Positions 1 through 8,371 are shown, numbered from the stretch's first letter. The stretch is 64,000 bases of DNA from Streptomyces mangrovisoli (GCF_000974985.2 NZ_LAVA02000067.1:21396-85395), one strand, 5' to 3'. The notes: generated from the letters alone by a model not told the origin. Numbers and translations are program-made.

Positions 1-52
1 GGCCGGTCTCGAAGGTGCCCGCGGCTGCGTCCTTGCTGGGGTCGGGCTCCAT
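1..52 (-). CDS. Unidentified protein, N-terminal end only
   Basis: An ATG at 52 on the minus strand opens a frame beginning MEPDPSKDAAAGTFETG that runs off the left edge. It lies 12 bp after the stop of the aldehyde dehydrogenase gene, and a GAGAGG ribosome-binding site sits a few bases before the ATG. It therefore looks like the next gene of the oxygenase/dehydrogenase operon. Too little is visible to name a family. Confidence 0.5.
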   Translation of the reverse strand, partial: MEPDPSKDAAAGTFETG

Positions 53-64
53 CGGTTGACCTCT

Positions 65-1444
65 CTAGGACCCGCTGCGGAGCATCCGCTCCTTGCGTGC
101 CGTGAAGGGCGGCCGGCCCATGGCGGTGAGGTTGGGGCCGCGGAGTTTGCGCAGGACGGCGCGTTCGTGGCTGAACAGCCGGACGGTGTGTTCGCCGTGG
201 TAGGCGCCCGTGCCGCTCTCGCCGACGCCGCCGAAGGGCAGGGCGGGTGCCCCGAGTTGGATCATGTCCGCGTTGATGCCCATCGAGCCGGAGGTGGTGC
301 GGGCCAGGAAGGCGTCACGGACCGCGGCGGACCGGGCGAACAGGTAGAGGGCCAGGGGCTTTTCGCGGCTGTTGATGACATTGATCGCCTCGTCGGAACC
401 GGAGACGGTGACGATCGGCAGGATCGGGCCGAAGATCTCCTCGCCCATGACCGGGTCGTCCAGGGACACGCCGGTCAGGACGGTCGGGGCGACGTACTTC
501 TCGTCCCGGTCGGACTCGCCGCCGATGACGATCTCCCCGGTGCCGCCGAGCAGGCCGGCCAGGCGGTCGACGTGCCGGGTGCTGATGATCCGGCCGTAGT
601 CCGGTGAGGTGCGCGGTTCGTCGCCGTACAGGACGGTGATCTCCCGGCGCAGCGCGTCGACCAGCTTGGGTACCACCGTCGGCGGGGCGAGGACGTAGTC
701 GGGCGCGACGCAGGTCTGGCCCGTGTTGAGCAGCTTGCCCCAGGCCAGCCAGGCGGCGGTGGCGTCGATGTCGGCGCTCTCGTCGACGTAGACCGGGGAT
801 TTGCCGCCCAGTTCCAGGGTGACCGGCGTGAGGTGGCGGACGGCGGCGGCCATCACGATCCGCCCGACGGCGCCGTTGCCGGTGTAGAAGATGTGGTCCC
901 ACCGCTGCTCGAGCAGTTCGGTGGTCTCCTCGACGCCGCCCTCGACCAGGGTGACCGCCCGCTGGTCCAGGTACTTCGGGAAGAGCCGGGCGAGGACGGC
1001 GGAGGTGTGCGAGGAGACCTCGCTCGGCTTCGCGACCACCGCGTTGCCGGCCGCGATCGCACCGGCCACGGGGATCAGCAGCAGCCGGACCGGGTAGTTC
1101 CAGGGCGCGATGACCAGTACGGTGCCCAGCGGCTGTCGGTGGATGCGCCCGGTGGCGGGTCGCAGGGGCAGCGGCACCGGCACCCCGCGCGGCTTCGTCC
1201 AGCGCTTGAGGTTCTTGATCGTCAGGGCGATCTCTGTACGCACCGAGTTGATCTCGGTCATGTGCGCTTCGAGCAGGTGTTTGCCGAGGTCGGCGCGGAC
1301 CGCTTCCTCGATCGTCGCGGCGTTCTCGGCCAGCATCCGGTCGAGCTGCTTCAACTGCTGGCGGCGCCATTCCAGGGGGCGGGTGATGCCGGCGTCGAAT
1401 CCGCGGCGCGCCGTCTGCGCGAGCTCGGTGGGCGTCTCAGCCAT
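65..1444 (-). CDS. Aldehyde dehydrogenase, class 3-like
   Basis: NAD(P)-dependent oxidation of an aldehyde to a carboxylic acid, expected in the cytosol. The 459-residue length fits the class 3 (coniferyl/fatty aldehyde) branch. Visible motifs are APWNYP at about 113-118, the cofactor-site stretch IFYTGNGAVG at about 185-194, LELGGKSP with general base Glu211, and GQTCVAPDY with catalytic Cys245. Its ATG lies inside the end of the upstream alcohol dehydrogenase gene (8-bp overlap), so translation is probably coupled. In the operon it would finish oxidation of an aldehyde made by the oxygenase or by the alcohol dehydrogenase. The family call is firm; the substrate is inference. Confidence 0.93.
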   Translation of the reverse strand: MAETPTELAQTARRGFDAGITRPLEWRRQQLKQLDRMLAENAATIEEAVRADLGKHLLEAHMTEINSVRTEIALTIKNLKRWTKPRGVPVPLPLRPATGRIHRQPLGTVLVIAPWNYPVRLLLIPVAGAIAAGNAVVAKPSEVSSHTSAVLARLFPKYLDQRAVTLVEGGVEETTELLEQRWDHIFYTGNGAVGRIVMAAAVRHLTPVTLELGGKSPVYVDESADIDATAAWLAWGKLLNTGQTCVAPDYVLAPPTVVPKLVDALRREITVLYGDEPRTSPDYGRIISTRHVDRLAGLLGGTGEIVIGGESDRDEKYVAPTVLTGVSLDDPVMGEEIFGPILPIVTVSGSDEAINVINSREKPLALYLFARSAAVRDAFLARTTSGSMGINADMIQLGAPALPFGGVGESGTGAYHGEHTVRLFSHERAVLRKLRGPNLTAMGRPPFTARKERMLRSGS

Positions 1445-2507
1445 CTGCTTCTTCCTTCATCAGCAGGACCGGTTTGATGACGGTGCCGATGGCCGAGGCG
1501 TTCTCCGCCTCGTTGATGTCCGCCAGCGGGAAAGACTTGGTCAGGGCGTCGAACGGGAACCGGCCGCTTTGCCAGAGCCGGATCAGCTCCGGGATGAACA
1601 CCGGCGGGTTCGCGTGGCCCATGTAGGCGTACGTGATGGTCTTGCCGGGCATCAACGCCGGCAGGATCGTCAACGACTCCTGGCCGGCGCCGACCAGCAC
1701 GCACAGACCGGGCCGGCCGAGCGCGTCCACCGCGGCGCTCATCGCCGACGCCCGGGCCGTGGTGTCGAAGGAGAAGTCGAAGCCGCGCAGGCCCGCCACC
1801 TCCGACGGCTCGAGCGCCCGGTCGGCTCCCAGTTCGAGGGCGAGCGTCCGGCGGTTCTCGTGCGGGTCGACCGCGACGACCTCACCGGCACCTGCGGCCT
1901 TGGCCGCCAGGACGGCGGCGAGGCCGACCGCTCCGGCGCCGAAGACCGCGAGCCGGTCACCGGGACGCAGCCGCATCACGTTGAGCACCGAGCCCGCGCC
2001 GGTGGTGACGCCACAGCCGAGCGGCGCGAGCAGCTCCAGCGGCACGGTGGGGTCGACCTTGACGGTGTTGCGCTCGGTGGAGATGCAGTACTCGGCGAAC
2101 GAGGACTGCCCGAACCATCGGTTCCCGACCTGCTCCCCGGTGTCCGAGGTCGCCGAGGGTGCCCGTCCGTGACCGCCGAGGCCGAGGTTGAGCGCCTCGA
2201 ACGCCGTGCAGTGGTACGGCATCGCCCGCGCACAGACCGGACACGTCCCGCAGGAGTCGAAGGTGAGGACGACGTGGTCGCCCGGCGCGAGGGTGGTCAC
2301 CGCCGAGCCGACCGCTTCCACCACTCCGGCCCCTTCGTGGCCGACAACGGCCGGACCGTTGAAGATCATCCGCGCCATCGCGTCGGTGTGACACATCCCG
2401 GCGGCCACGACCCGGACCAGGACCTCGTGCGGGCCGGGCTCGCCCAGCTTGACCTCTTCGATCCGGAACGGCCCGTCGGCGGACCGCAGCACCGCCGCCC
2501 TCACCAT
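1437..2507 (-). CDS. Zinc-dependent alcohol dehydrogenase (MDR family)
   Basis: A 356-residue medium-chain dehydrogenase that interconverts an alcohol and an aldehyde or ketone using NAD(P). Catalytic zinc ligands are Cys39, His57 in GHEGAG and Cys165 in PLGCGVTTG. The structural zinc lobe has Cys86, Cys89, Cys92 and Cys100. The Rossmann motif GAGAVG is at about 190-195, with an acidic residue (Asp214) after the second strand, as in NAD-preferring enzymes. The frame stays open upstream to 3848, but the ATG at 2507 begins the natural N-terminus MVRAAVLRSADGP. The start overlaps the oxygenase stop by 7 bp and the end overlaps the aldehyde dehydrogenase start, so this is the middle gene of a coupled operon. 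Confidence 0.93.
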   Translation of the reverse strand: MVRAAVLRSADGPFRIEEVKLGEPGPHEVLVRVVAAGMCHTDAMARMIFNGPAVVGHEGAGVVEAVGSAVTTLAPGDHVVLTFDSCGTCPVCARAMPYHCTAFEALNLGLGGHGRAPSATSDTGEQVGNRWFGQSSFAEYCISTERNTVKVDPTVPLELLAPLGCGVTTGAGSVLNVMRLRPGDRLAVFGAGAVGLAAVLAAKAAGAGEVVAVDPHENRRTLALELGADRALEPSEVAGLRGFDFSFDTTARASAMSAAVDALGRPGLCVLVGAGQESLTILPALMPGKTITYAYMGHANPPVFIPELIRLWQSGRFPFDALTKSFPLADINEAENASAIGTVIKPVLLMKEEADG

Positions 2508-3595
2508 GTCAGGTCCTTCCGGGCCTGGGCGTGCAACTTGCGGGCGCTCTCGATCAGTTCGACGCCGTCCGGGCCCCAGAGCAGGCGCATGTGCCGTCGT
2601 TCGAACGGGCGTCGCTGCATGAGCCAGAAGACCGGCATGAGCACGCGCTTCGCCGTGAAAGCCAGCTTGATCTTGCGTGGACCGGCGCCGAGGTTCGCCC
2701 GGGCCTTGCCGGACATCGCCGCCATGACGGGGATGTTCCAGAGCTGCATCTTGATGATCTGCTTGAGGACCCGCAGCTGGGAGATGTGGAAGTTCTTCTT
2801 CGCGGTGGCCAGGACGGTCTGCTGGAAGCTCTGCCCGGTCTCCGGGATGGTGTCCATCGTGTCGCTGTGCCCCCAGAGGGCGTCGTACTTGACGTAGAGG
2901 GCGTCCAACTCGGCCATCGTCCGGGGTAGTTCGTCCTCGTACGGGCCGAACAGCTCGCAGTAGGCCACCGTCTCGGCCATGAACCGGTCGCGCACCGCGG
3001 GCGGCAGCCGGCGCGGCGGCTTGCCGCCGCGCCAGGCGAACGTCTCGTAGAGCCAGAGGATGGAGTGCATCTCGGTGAGCGCGGCCCACATGGCGTCCCG
3101 GCCCGAGGATGCCTGGTAGCCGCCCAGCTCGGGCTCGCCGACGTCGATGACGTCGCCCGCGACCTTCTGGTGGATCTGCACCAGGTGCTTGGCGATCCGC
3201 TTCGCGGTGGCGGTGTCGCCGAACCACATCGGGGCGTGGATGCCCGAGTTGCGCTGCGCCCGGTCGAAGATGTCGAAGAAGGTGAGCGTGCCGGCCTGTG
3301 CCTTGCGCGAGATCGGGTCGCGGTCGCGGATCCCGGCGGAGATCGGCTTGTAGGTGAGCTGCAGCATGCCCTGGGCGAGCGTTTCGAAGTACATCATGAC
3401 CGGGTGGAGCATCAGCTCCCACGCGACCGAACCGGGGCCGAAGACCCCGTAGTCGACCGATCCGTCCTCGTTGCGCGAGCCGCCTGCCGGGGTGGGCTCG
3501 CCGAAACGCCGCCAGCGTCCGGCGGTGCCGAGGATGCGCTCCTTGGTGACGATGCGGTCGTCGGTCTTGCGGGCTCCTTCGGTGACTGCGGACAT
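2501..3595 (-). CDS. MpaB/rubber-oxygenase family (DUF2236) oxygenase
   Basis: A 364-residue protein that fits the MpaB/latex-clearing-protein family, whose characterised members are haem enzymes that cleave C=C bonds oxidatively. The diagnostic stretch is present: IHQKVAG, then GYQASSGRDAMWAALTEMHSILWLYETF with the His expected in this helix, then ELPRTMAELDALY. A longer frame starts at 3685, but the ATG at 3595 follows GGGAGG with ideal spacing, and the longer version would run through the operator, so 3595 is preferred. It is first in an operon with an alcohol and an aldehyde dehydrogenase and is divergent from a TetR gene. The substrate is unknown; cleavage of an isoprenoid-like chain to an aldehyde is inference. 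Confidence 0.82.
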   Translation of the reverse strand: MSAVTEGARKTDDRIVTKERILGTAGRWRRFGEPTPAGGSRNEDGSVDYGVFGPGSVAWELMLHPVMMYFETLAQGMLQLTYKPISAGIRDRDPISRKAQAGTLTFFDIFDRAQRNSGIHAPMWFGDTATAKRIAKHLVQIHQKVAGDVIDVGEPELGGYQASSGRDAMWAALTEMHSILWLYETFAWRGGKPPRRLPPAVRDRFMAETVAYCELFGPYEDELPRTMAELDALYVKYDALWGHSDTMDTIPETGQSFQQTVLATAKKNFHISQLRVLKQIIKMQLWNIPVMAAMSGKARANLGAGPRKIKLAFTAKRVLMPVFWLMQRRPFERRHMRLLWGPDGVELIESARKLHAQARKDLTW

Positions 3596-3622
3596 TGCGA
3601 CCTCCCTCACATGTTCTCGGCT

Positions 3623-3660
3623 TGTTCCCTCGCGGTAACAATGTTCCCGCGCGGTAACAA
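3623..3660. promoter_or_regulatory. Tandem TetR operator, two abutting 19-bp copies
   Basis: TGTTCCCTCGCGGTAACAA (3623-3641) is followed without a gap by TGTTCCCGCGCGGTAACAA (3642-3660). The copies differ at one base. Each is itself a near-palindrome (TGTTCCC against GGTAACA, one mismatch). They lie between the divergent oxygenase operon (start 3595) and the TetR gene (start 3709), as expected for an autoregulated TetR site controlling both. Confidence 0.8.
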
Positions 3661-3708
3661 TAGGGTGGGCCATATCGAGGGTCAAGAGACGTGCAGGAGG
3701 AGGACCAC

Positions 3709-4377
3709 GTGCCGGTGGCGGAGGAACGCAGGGCCCGGGGCAAGTGGGCCGGGCTGGACATCAACCAGATCATCGAGGCCGCCCGCGGCCTCGACCCCGA
3801 CGTGCTGACCATGAAGGCCGTCGCCGACCGGCTCGGTGTCGACCGCAAGGCGCTCAGCTACCACATCAGCGACCGCGACACCCTGCTCGGCATGGTCGCT
3901 GCCGACACCGTCGCCGCCGGGTTCGCAGACGTCGAGATCGCCACCCAGGCCACCTGGCAGCACGCCTGCCGCGCCTACGCCGTCGCGCTCACCGACAGCG
4001 CGAGCGCCCTGGGCAGACTCGCCGACCACCTACGGCTCAGCAACTCGACCTACCTGCAGTTCCTGACCCCCACCGAAGCACTGCTCGCCAAGTTGGTCGG
4101 CGCCGGCTTCTCCGACGAGACCGCCCTGCGCCTGCTGGTCATGCTCACCAACATCTGCCTCAGCCACGCCCGCGACGCAGCCTTCGCCGCCCGGGCCGAC
4201 GAGCGGCCCCGGCCCGCACAACTGCGCCGAGCCCTCGATGACCCCGCCGCCCGCGGCTTCGACCATCTGGAGCGGATCGCCTCGGCGGCGATCGACACGT
4301 ACGGCACAACTCAACTGCACCTGAGCATCGACGTGTTCCTGGCCGGCGCGGAGGCACTGCTGGGCCCGGGTGGCTGA
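3709..4377 (+). CDS. TetR family transcriptional regulator
   Basis: A 222-residue one-component repressor. Near the N-terminus is a TetR helix-turn-helix, TMKAVADRLGVDRKALSYHI at about 34-53, followed by a helical ligand-binding domain with no enzymatic motifs. The frame opens at 3691, but GTG at 3709 has AGGAGGAGG at 3695-3703 and is the better start. It is divergent from the oxygenase/alcohol dehydrogenase/aldehyde dehydrogenase operon and separated from it by the tandem 19-bp repeats. It probably represses that operon and itself until a substrate-related ligand binds. Confidence 0.92.
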   Translation: MPVAEERRARGKWAGLDINQIIEAARGLDPDVLTMKAVADRLGVDRKALSYHISDRDTLLGMVAADTVAAGFADVEIATQATWQHACRAYAVALTDSASALGRLADHLRLSNSTYLQFLTPTEALLAKLVGAGFSDETALRLLVMLTNICLSHARDAAFAARADERPRPAQLRRALDDPAARGFDHLERIASAAIDTYGTTQLHLSIDVFLAGAEALLGPGG

Positions 4378-4790
4378 CCAGTCCGTCGGCGTGCCGAATA
4401 CCGGGTCGCGCGAGTCGGCCCCCGGCTGGGAGGCCCCGTGTGACCGAACCGATCTCGCCGTGCACCTGACCGCCTCCTGAGGGCCGCCCCGACCGTGCCG
4501 TGCGGGGCGGAGGGTCCTGCGTACACGCCGCGAGAAAGCCGCCTTGCCGCGGATCGCCCCTGACGTCCCCAGCGCTTTCCGCGGGGTGAACGGCCGCCGC
4601 TGTGCACGGCACATCGCGCCGCGTCGGAGCCATCTCGCTCGGCAGGGGCAGCAACTCGCGGGCGCGGCCGCTCTGCTCGGCGATCCTGGCGTGATCACGC
4701 CCCGCGCGCCGGTCAACGGCCGCGATGGGGCAGGGGCGTTGTGGGCTCGTCCGTGCCCTGGCCTACGGTCTCGCCATGGAAGGCCGTGCC
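4378..4790. other. Intergenic, no gene seen
   Basis: This stretch separates the TetR gene from the degraded end of the SDR operon. No frame shows convincing coding features or a ribosome-binding site. The one notable element is the hairpin at 4484-4510. Confidence 0.5.
4484..4510. terminator. Hairpin, possible terminator
   Basis: CCGCCCCG (4484-4491) and CGGGGCGG (4503-4510) form a perfect 8-bp stem with an 11-base loop about 107 bp after the TetR stop. There is no clear T-tract, so it may only be a GC-rich stem. Confidence 0.35.
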
Positions 4791-5048
4791 CTACGGCTCT
4801 GCTCCCACCTCAGTGAGCGCGGCGGCTCGCAGGAAGACCTGGGAGCGCTCGACGTAGGGCAGGCGCGCCCAGTCGCGCTGTGCGGTGCGGGCGCGGGCCA
4901 CCAAGGGGTCGAAGCCTTCGCCTGACGCCGTGGCCACGGTGGCGAGCACCTGGCCGGTCGCGGGCGCGGTGAAGACGGGGCCGGAGCGCGGCTGGACGGC
5001 CACGGCGGTGGACAGGCCTGCCGCGCCCCCGGTTTGTGGACGTGTCAC
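4791..5048 (-). pseudogene. Truncated aldehyde dehydrogenase (N-terminal stump)
   Basis: An 85-residue frame starting at GTG 5048, which overlaps the SDR stop as GTGA. Its residues look like the first part of an aldehyde dehydrogenase: a sandwich beginning SGPVFTAPATGQVLATV, then GFDPLVARARTAQRDWARLP and ERSQVFLRAAALT. The frame then stops at 4791. The Rossmann, glutamate and cysteine regions are all absent, and no continuation was found in other frames nearby. It probably once encoded a full enzyme as the last gene of the SDR/FAH operon and lost its 3' part by deletion. It cannot be an active dehydrogenase. Confidence 0.7.
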
Positions 5049-5845
5049 GCGCCGATCATGTTGAAGCCGCCGTCGGCATTGAGGTACACGCCGGTCATGT
5101 GGGCGGCGTCGTCGGTGGCGAGGAACAGCGCGGTCCCGGCGAGTTCGGCGGGGCCGGGGATGCGGCCCATCGGCGTCTTGGCGATCATGTCCTCGCGGCG
5201 GCCGCTCTTCCAGTCCGCCCGCTGCAGGAGGGTCTCCGTCTCGATGAACCCGGGCGCGAAGGTGTTGACCCGCACGTACGGCGCGAAGGCCTGGGCGTAG
5301 GACTTGGTGATGCCGAGGATGCCGTACTTCGCGGCGGCGTACTGCGGTGCCCGCGCGCTGCCCCGCACGATGACGGTGGAGCCGATGTTGACGATCGCGC
5401 CGTGGCCCTGTTCGAGCATCCGGGACCCGAACTCGTGCACGCACAGCAGGGTGCCCTTGACGTCCACGGCCAGCACATGGTCGAGGGACTCCTCGGTGAG
5501 GTCGCGCCAGGACATCTGCTCGCCGGCCACGTCGCCGACGTTGTTGACCAGGACGTCCAGCCCGCCGAAGTGAGCGAACACCTCGTCGGCCATCCGGATG
5601 ATGTCCGCGTGCCGGGCGATGTCGGCCTGCACGGTGACCGCTTCGCCGCCGACGTCCCGGATGCGGGCGACGGTCTTCTCCGCTCCCGCGGCGGAGCTGC
5701 GGTAGTGCACCGCGACCCGGGCGCCTTCCTGGGCGGCTCGGACGGCGATCTCGGCCCCGTACCCGGTGCCGGCGCCGGTGACCAGGACCGTGCGGCCCTC
5801 GAATCGCCGTGGGATCGGGGTGGTGCGCGCAGTGTGCTCGGGCAT
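5045..5845 (-). CDS. Short-chain dehydrogenase/reductase
   Basis: A 266-residue classical SDR oxidoreductase. The cofactor motif TGAGTGYG lies near residue 24, NNVG near 103, a Ser in VNIGSTV, and the catalytic YAAAK near 171; the end GVYLNADGG is typical of the C-terminal region. The closest general class is 3-oxoacyl-ACP-reductase/glucose-dehydrogenase-like SDRs, so substrate cannot be read from sequence. It follows the second FAH gene by 46 bp and its stop overlaps the truncated aldehyde dehydrogenase, placing it in the IclR-linked catabolic operon. Confidence 0.92.
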   Translation of the reverse strand: MPEHTARTTPIPRRFEGRTVLVTGAGTGYGAEIAVRAAQEGARVAVHYRSSAAGAEKTVARIRDVGGEAVTVQADIARHADIIRMADEVFAHFGGLDVLVNNVGDVAGEQMSWRDLTEESLDHVLAVDVKGTLLCVHEFGSRMLEQGHGAIVNIGSTVIVRGSARAPQYAAAKYGILGITKSYAQAFAPYVRVNTFAPGFIETETLLQRADWKSGRREDMIAKTPMGRIPGPAELAGTALFLATDDAAHMTGVYLNADGGFNMIGA

Positions 5846-5891
5846 CGATGTTCCTTGTCTGTGGAGGGCCGCCGGTAGCTGCGACGGGCGC

Positions 5892-6758
5892 TCAGCGGGC
5901 GGCGGTCGAGGGCTCGGCCGGACCGCTGAAGCGTTGGCGGATCTCGCCGAGTCCTTCGATGCGGCTGACGAGTTCGTCCTCCGCGGTGAGGTAGCGGGGT
6001 GGACTCATGCGGTTGCCGACCCCTGCGGGGGTGCCGGTGAAGAGGAGGTCGCCCGGGTACAGGGGGAGCACCGCGGAGAGACGGGCGACGAGTTCGGGAA
6101 CCGGGAAGATCATGGACTTCGTACGGTCGTGCTGGACGACGTCGCCGTTGAGCAGACCGGTGATCTCGAGATCGTCGGGGTCGCCGAGTTCGTCGGGCGT
6201 GACGAGGAGCGGACCGATGGGGCCGAAGCCGGGGAAGGACTTGCCCAGGCTGAACTGGGGAGGGGTGCCCCGGAGTTGGCTGACCCGTTCGGAGAGGTCC
6301 TGGCCGACGGTCAGTCCGGCCACCGCCTGCCAGGCGTCGGCCTCGCTCACCCGGTAGGTCTCCCGGCCGATCACCGCGACGAGTTCCACCTCCCAGTCCA
6401 CTCTGCCGGGCGGAAGCACGACGGTGGTGTCGGGGCCGGCGATGGAGGAGGGGAACTTGGTGAAGACAAGGGGTGCGTCGGGCGGGGTGTATCCGGCTTC
6501 CGCCGCGTGCGGAGGGTAGTTGAGGGCCACCGCGAACACCTGACGGGGGCGGGGGACCGGTGCGCCGAGAGCCGGCGGGTCGACCGGCCGGCCGAAAGCC
6601 GCGTCGGGCAGGGCCTGCGCCCATGCGCGCAGCTGCGGCCATTGCTCCAGCAGGAGCAGGGGATCGGCGGGGAAGCGCCGGCTCGACGCTGTGGCGATGT
6701 CCGCGGCGAGGCCGCCTCGGACGACGACGGCCCGGCCGTCGAGAACTCCGAACCTCAC
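5892..6758 (-). CDS. Fumarylacetoacetate hydrolase family protein (second copy)
   Basis: A 288-residue FAH-family enzyme. These metal-dependent enzymes hydrolyse or isomerise C-C bonds in diketo acids from aromatic or sugar breakdown. Typical features are VDWEVELVAVIGRE (acidic metal ligands), GLTVGQDLSERV, the SLGKSFPGFGPIGP segment and the C-terminal GDLLFTGTPAGVG. The start is GTG 6758, overlapping the stop of the first FAH gene as GTGA, so the two are translationally coupled. Having two divergent FAH paralogues side by side suggests consecutive steps or a hetero-oligomer. The precise reaction is not determinable. Confidence 0.9.
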   Translation of the reverse strand: MRFGVLDGRAVVVRGGLAADIATASSRRFPADPLLLLEQWPQLRAWAQALPDAAFGRPVDPPALGAPVPRPRQVFAVALNYPPHAAEAGYTPPDAPLVFTKFPSSIAGPDTTVVLPPGRVDWEVELVAVIGRETYRVSEADAWQAVAGLTVGQDLSERVSQLRGTPPQFSLGKSFPGFGPIGPLLVTPDELGDPDDLEITGLLNGDVVQHDRTKSMIFPVPELVARLSAVLPLYPGDLLFTGTPAGVGNRMSPPRYLTAEDELVSRIEGLGEIRQRFSGPAEPSTAAR

Positions 6759-7627
6759 CAGTCCACCCTCTTGGGCGCCGGGGTTCCGTGTCCTTCCTGC
6801 CAGGAGACGATCGGGGTGCGCAGGACACCGAGTCGCTCGACCTCGGCCTCGACGATGTCGCCGGGCTTGAGGTACATGTCCGGGTCGCCGCTGAAGCCGG
6901 CCACGCCCTGCACCGTCCCGGTCGATATCAGGTCGCCCGCGCTGTACCCCTGAGGGGAGTGGTAGGCGACCAGGTGCGGGATCGACACCGACATGCGGCT
7001 GGTGTTCGACTTCTGCCGGATCTGGCCGTTGACCCGCAGCTCCATGTCGAGGTTCTGGGCGTCGGGGATCTCGTCGGCCGTCACGATGTAGGGGCCCACG
7101 GGGCAGAAGGTGTCGATGGCCTTGCAGAAGGAGAAGACGCCCGACTCCATCTCCCGGCGCTGGATGTCGCGGGCGGTGATGTCGTTGAAGACGACGTAGC
7201 CGGCGATGTGGTCGGGGGCGTCGTCGACGCCGAAGAACTTGCCGGGCCTGCCGATGACGACGGCGATCTCCAGCTCGTAGTCCAGCTCGCTGGTGAGGTG
7301 CTCGGGGTAGATGACGGGCTCGTCCGGGCCGACGATCGCGTCCACGTTCTGGAAGAAGACGATGCCCTTGTGCATCGGGTGCGACCAGTCGACGTTCTTC
7401 GACTCGTCCTCGTGCTCACGGAAGTTGCCGGAGGTGTGGAAGAACTTCTTCGGCACGATCGGTGCCCGCAGTGTCACGTCGTCCAGGGAGAGCCGGTCGC
7501 CGGTCTCCGCGACCTTGCCGTCACGCTCGAAGTACTCCCGGGTGCTCGGTACCTCCAGCGGCAGCACCAGCCGTTCCTCCAGTTCCAGCCTGCCGACCCT
7601 GCCGTCGTCGAAGGTGACCAGTTTCAT
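6755..7627 (-). CDS. Fumarylacetoacetate hydrolase family protein (first copy)
   Basis: A 290-residue FAH-family protein with an N-terminal domain (to about residue 60) and the catalytic fold after it. LDYELEIAVVIGR carries the Glu ligands, FNDITARDIQ the Asp region, and DLISTGTVQGV the C-terminal active-site loop. It is the first gene of a tight operon (FAH, FAH, SDR, truncated ALDH). Immediately upstream is an inverted repeat at 7643-7659 containing the TGAAAGTG box also found at the IclR and second SDR promoters. That suggests control by the nearby IclR protein. Confidence 0.91.
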   Translation of the reverse strand: MKLVTFDDGRVGRLELEERLVLPLEVPSTREYFERDGKVAETGDRLSLDDVTLRAPIVPKKFFHTSGNFREHEDESKNVDWSHPMHKGIVFFQNVDAIVGPDEPVIYPEHLTSELDYELEIAVVIGRPGKFFGVDDAPDHIAGYVVFNDITARDIQRREMESGVFSFCKAIDTFCPVGPYIVTADEIPDAQNLDMELRVNGQIRQKSNTSRMSVSIPHLVAYHSPQGYSAGDLISTGTVQGVAGFSGDPDMYLKPGDIVEAEVERLGVLRTPIVSWQEGHGTPAPKRVDW

Positions 7628-7642
7628 GAGCCCCGCCTTCTC

Positions 7643-7659
7643 TCACTTGATGAAAGTGA
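7643..7659. promoter_or_regulatory. Inverted repeat before the FAH operon (IclR-type box)
   Basis: TCACTT (7643-7648), GATGA spacer, AAGTGA (7654-7659): a perfect 6-bp inverted repeat containing TGAAAGTG at 7651-7658. It lies 16-32 bp before the first FAH start codon, where a repressor would block transcription. The same octamer occurs at 8384-8391 and, inverted, at 10088-10095. Confidence 0.55.
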
Positions 7660-7740
7660 AATTCGCTCAGTGAACTTTGTGAGGGAGTATTGATGCGTGT
7701 CCGACGGCGTGTCAAGGCTCGCGGAGCGGGGAGGTGCAGG

Positions 7741-8322
7741 TCAGCCGTCCGCCGCACCTCTCGCCTCACCTGCGAAGACGCGCAGCTGAAGGGCGAGCGT
7801 CGCGTAGTACCCGACGAGCGTCGTCACGTCGAACAGGCCCCGCTCCCCGAGGGCCGCGACGGCGGCACCGTACTCCTGTTCGCTGAGCGAGCCGTGCCGC
7901 AGCAGCAGGTGCGTGGCCCGCACCGCCGCTGCCTCCTCGGTGTCGGCGAGATCCGGGGACACCCCCGCGCGCAACGCCGCCATCTCCGGCTCCGTCAGCC
8001 CGACGGCCCGGCCCACCGCTTCATGCGCATCCCGTTCGAACGTGCTGTGCCAGTGCGCCGCCACGGCGAGGATCGCCATTTCCCGGGCCCGGTCGCCCAG
8101 CGCGGATCCGTAGCGCACCGCGCCGCCGAGGCCCTGGAGCGCAAGCCCGACGGTCGGGCTCAGGAGCATGGCGTTGAAAGGGCCCCGCAACCGTCCCCGC
8201 TCGTCCGTCAGCGGGAACGCCTGCGGGCCGGACGAGCGGGGCCCTGAGGTGATCGCCTCGTAGACGGCGCGCTGTCCGTCGTCCAGTTCCTCCGGCGCCG
8301 GCCGACGCAGTCTGGCCTCCAT
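7741..8322 (-). CDS. Carboxymuconolactone decarboxylase family protein
   Basis: A 193-residue all-helical protein of the CMD/AhpD superfamily. Features are FNAMLLSPTVGLALQGLGGAVRYG, then DRAREMAILAVAAHWHSTFERDAHEAVGRAVGL, with the Glu and His typical of the non-redox CMD branch; no CxxC is present, so it is not an AhpD-type peroxidase. Members act in aromatic ring-cleavage pathways or are unassigned. A longer frame extends to 8490, but ATG 8322 is preceded by GAGGAGG and the upstream part overlaps the IclR promoter. It is divergent from the IclR gene and upstream of the FAH operon. Confidence 0.82.
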   Translation of the reverse strand: MEARLRRPAPEELDDGQRAVYEAITSGPRSSGPQAFPLTDERGRLRGPFNAMLLSPTVGLALQGLGGAVRYGSALGDRAREMAILAVAAHWHSTFERDAHEAVGRAVGLTEPEMAALRAGVSPDLADTEEAAAVRATHLLLRHGSLSEQEYGAAVAALGERGLFDVTTLVGYYATLALQLRVFAGEARGAADG

Positions 8323-8371
8323 CCGTTGGGCCCTCCTCGATCTTGCGACGCCCGACCACGGCGTGATATCG

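Noticed and set aside
2501..3685. A longer oxygenase start at 3685
   Set aside because: The added residues are translated operator DNA; ATG 3595 has a strong ribosome-binding site and the operator would otherwise be coding.
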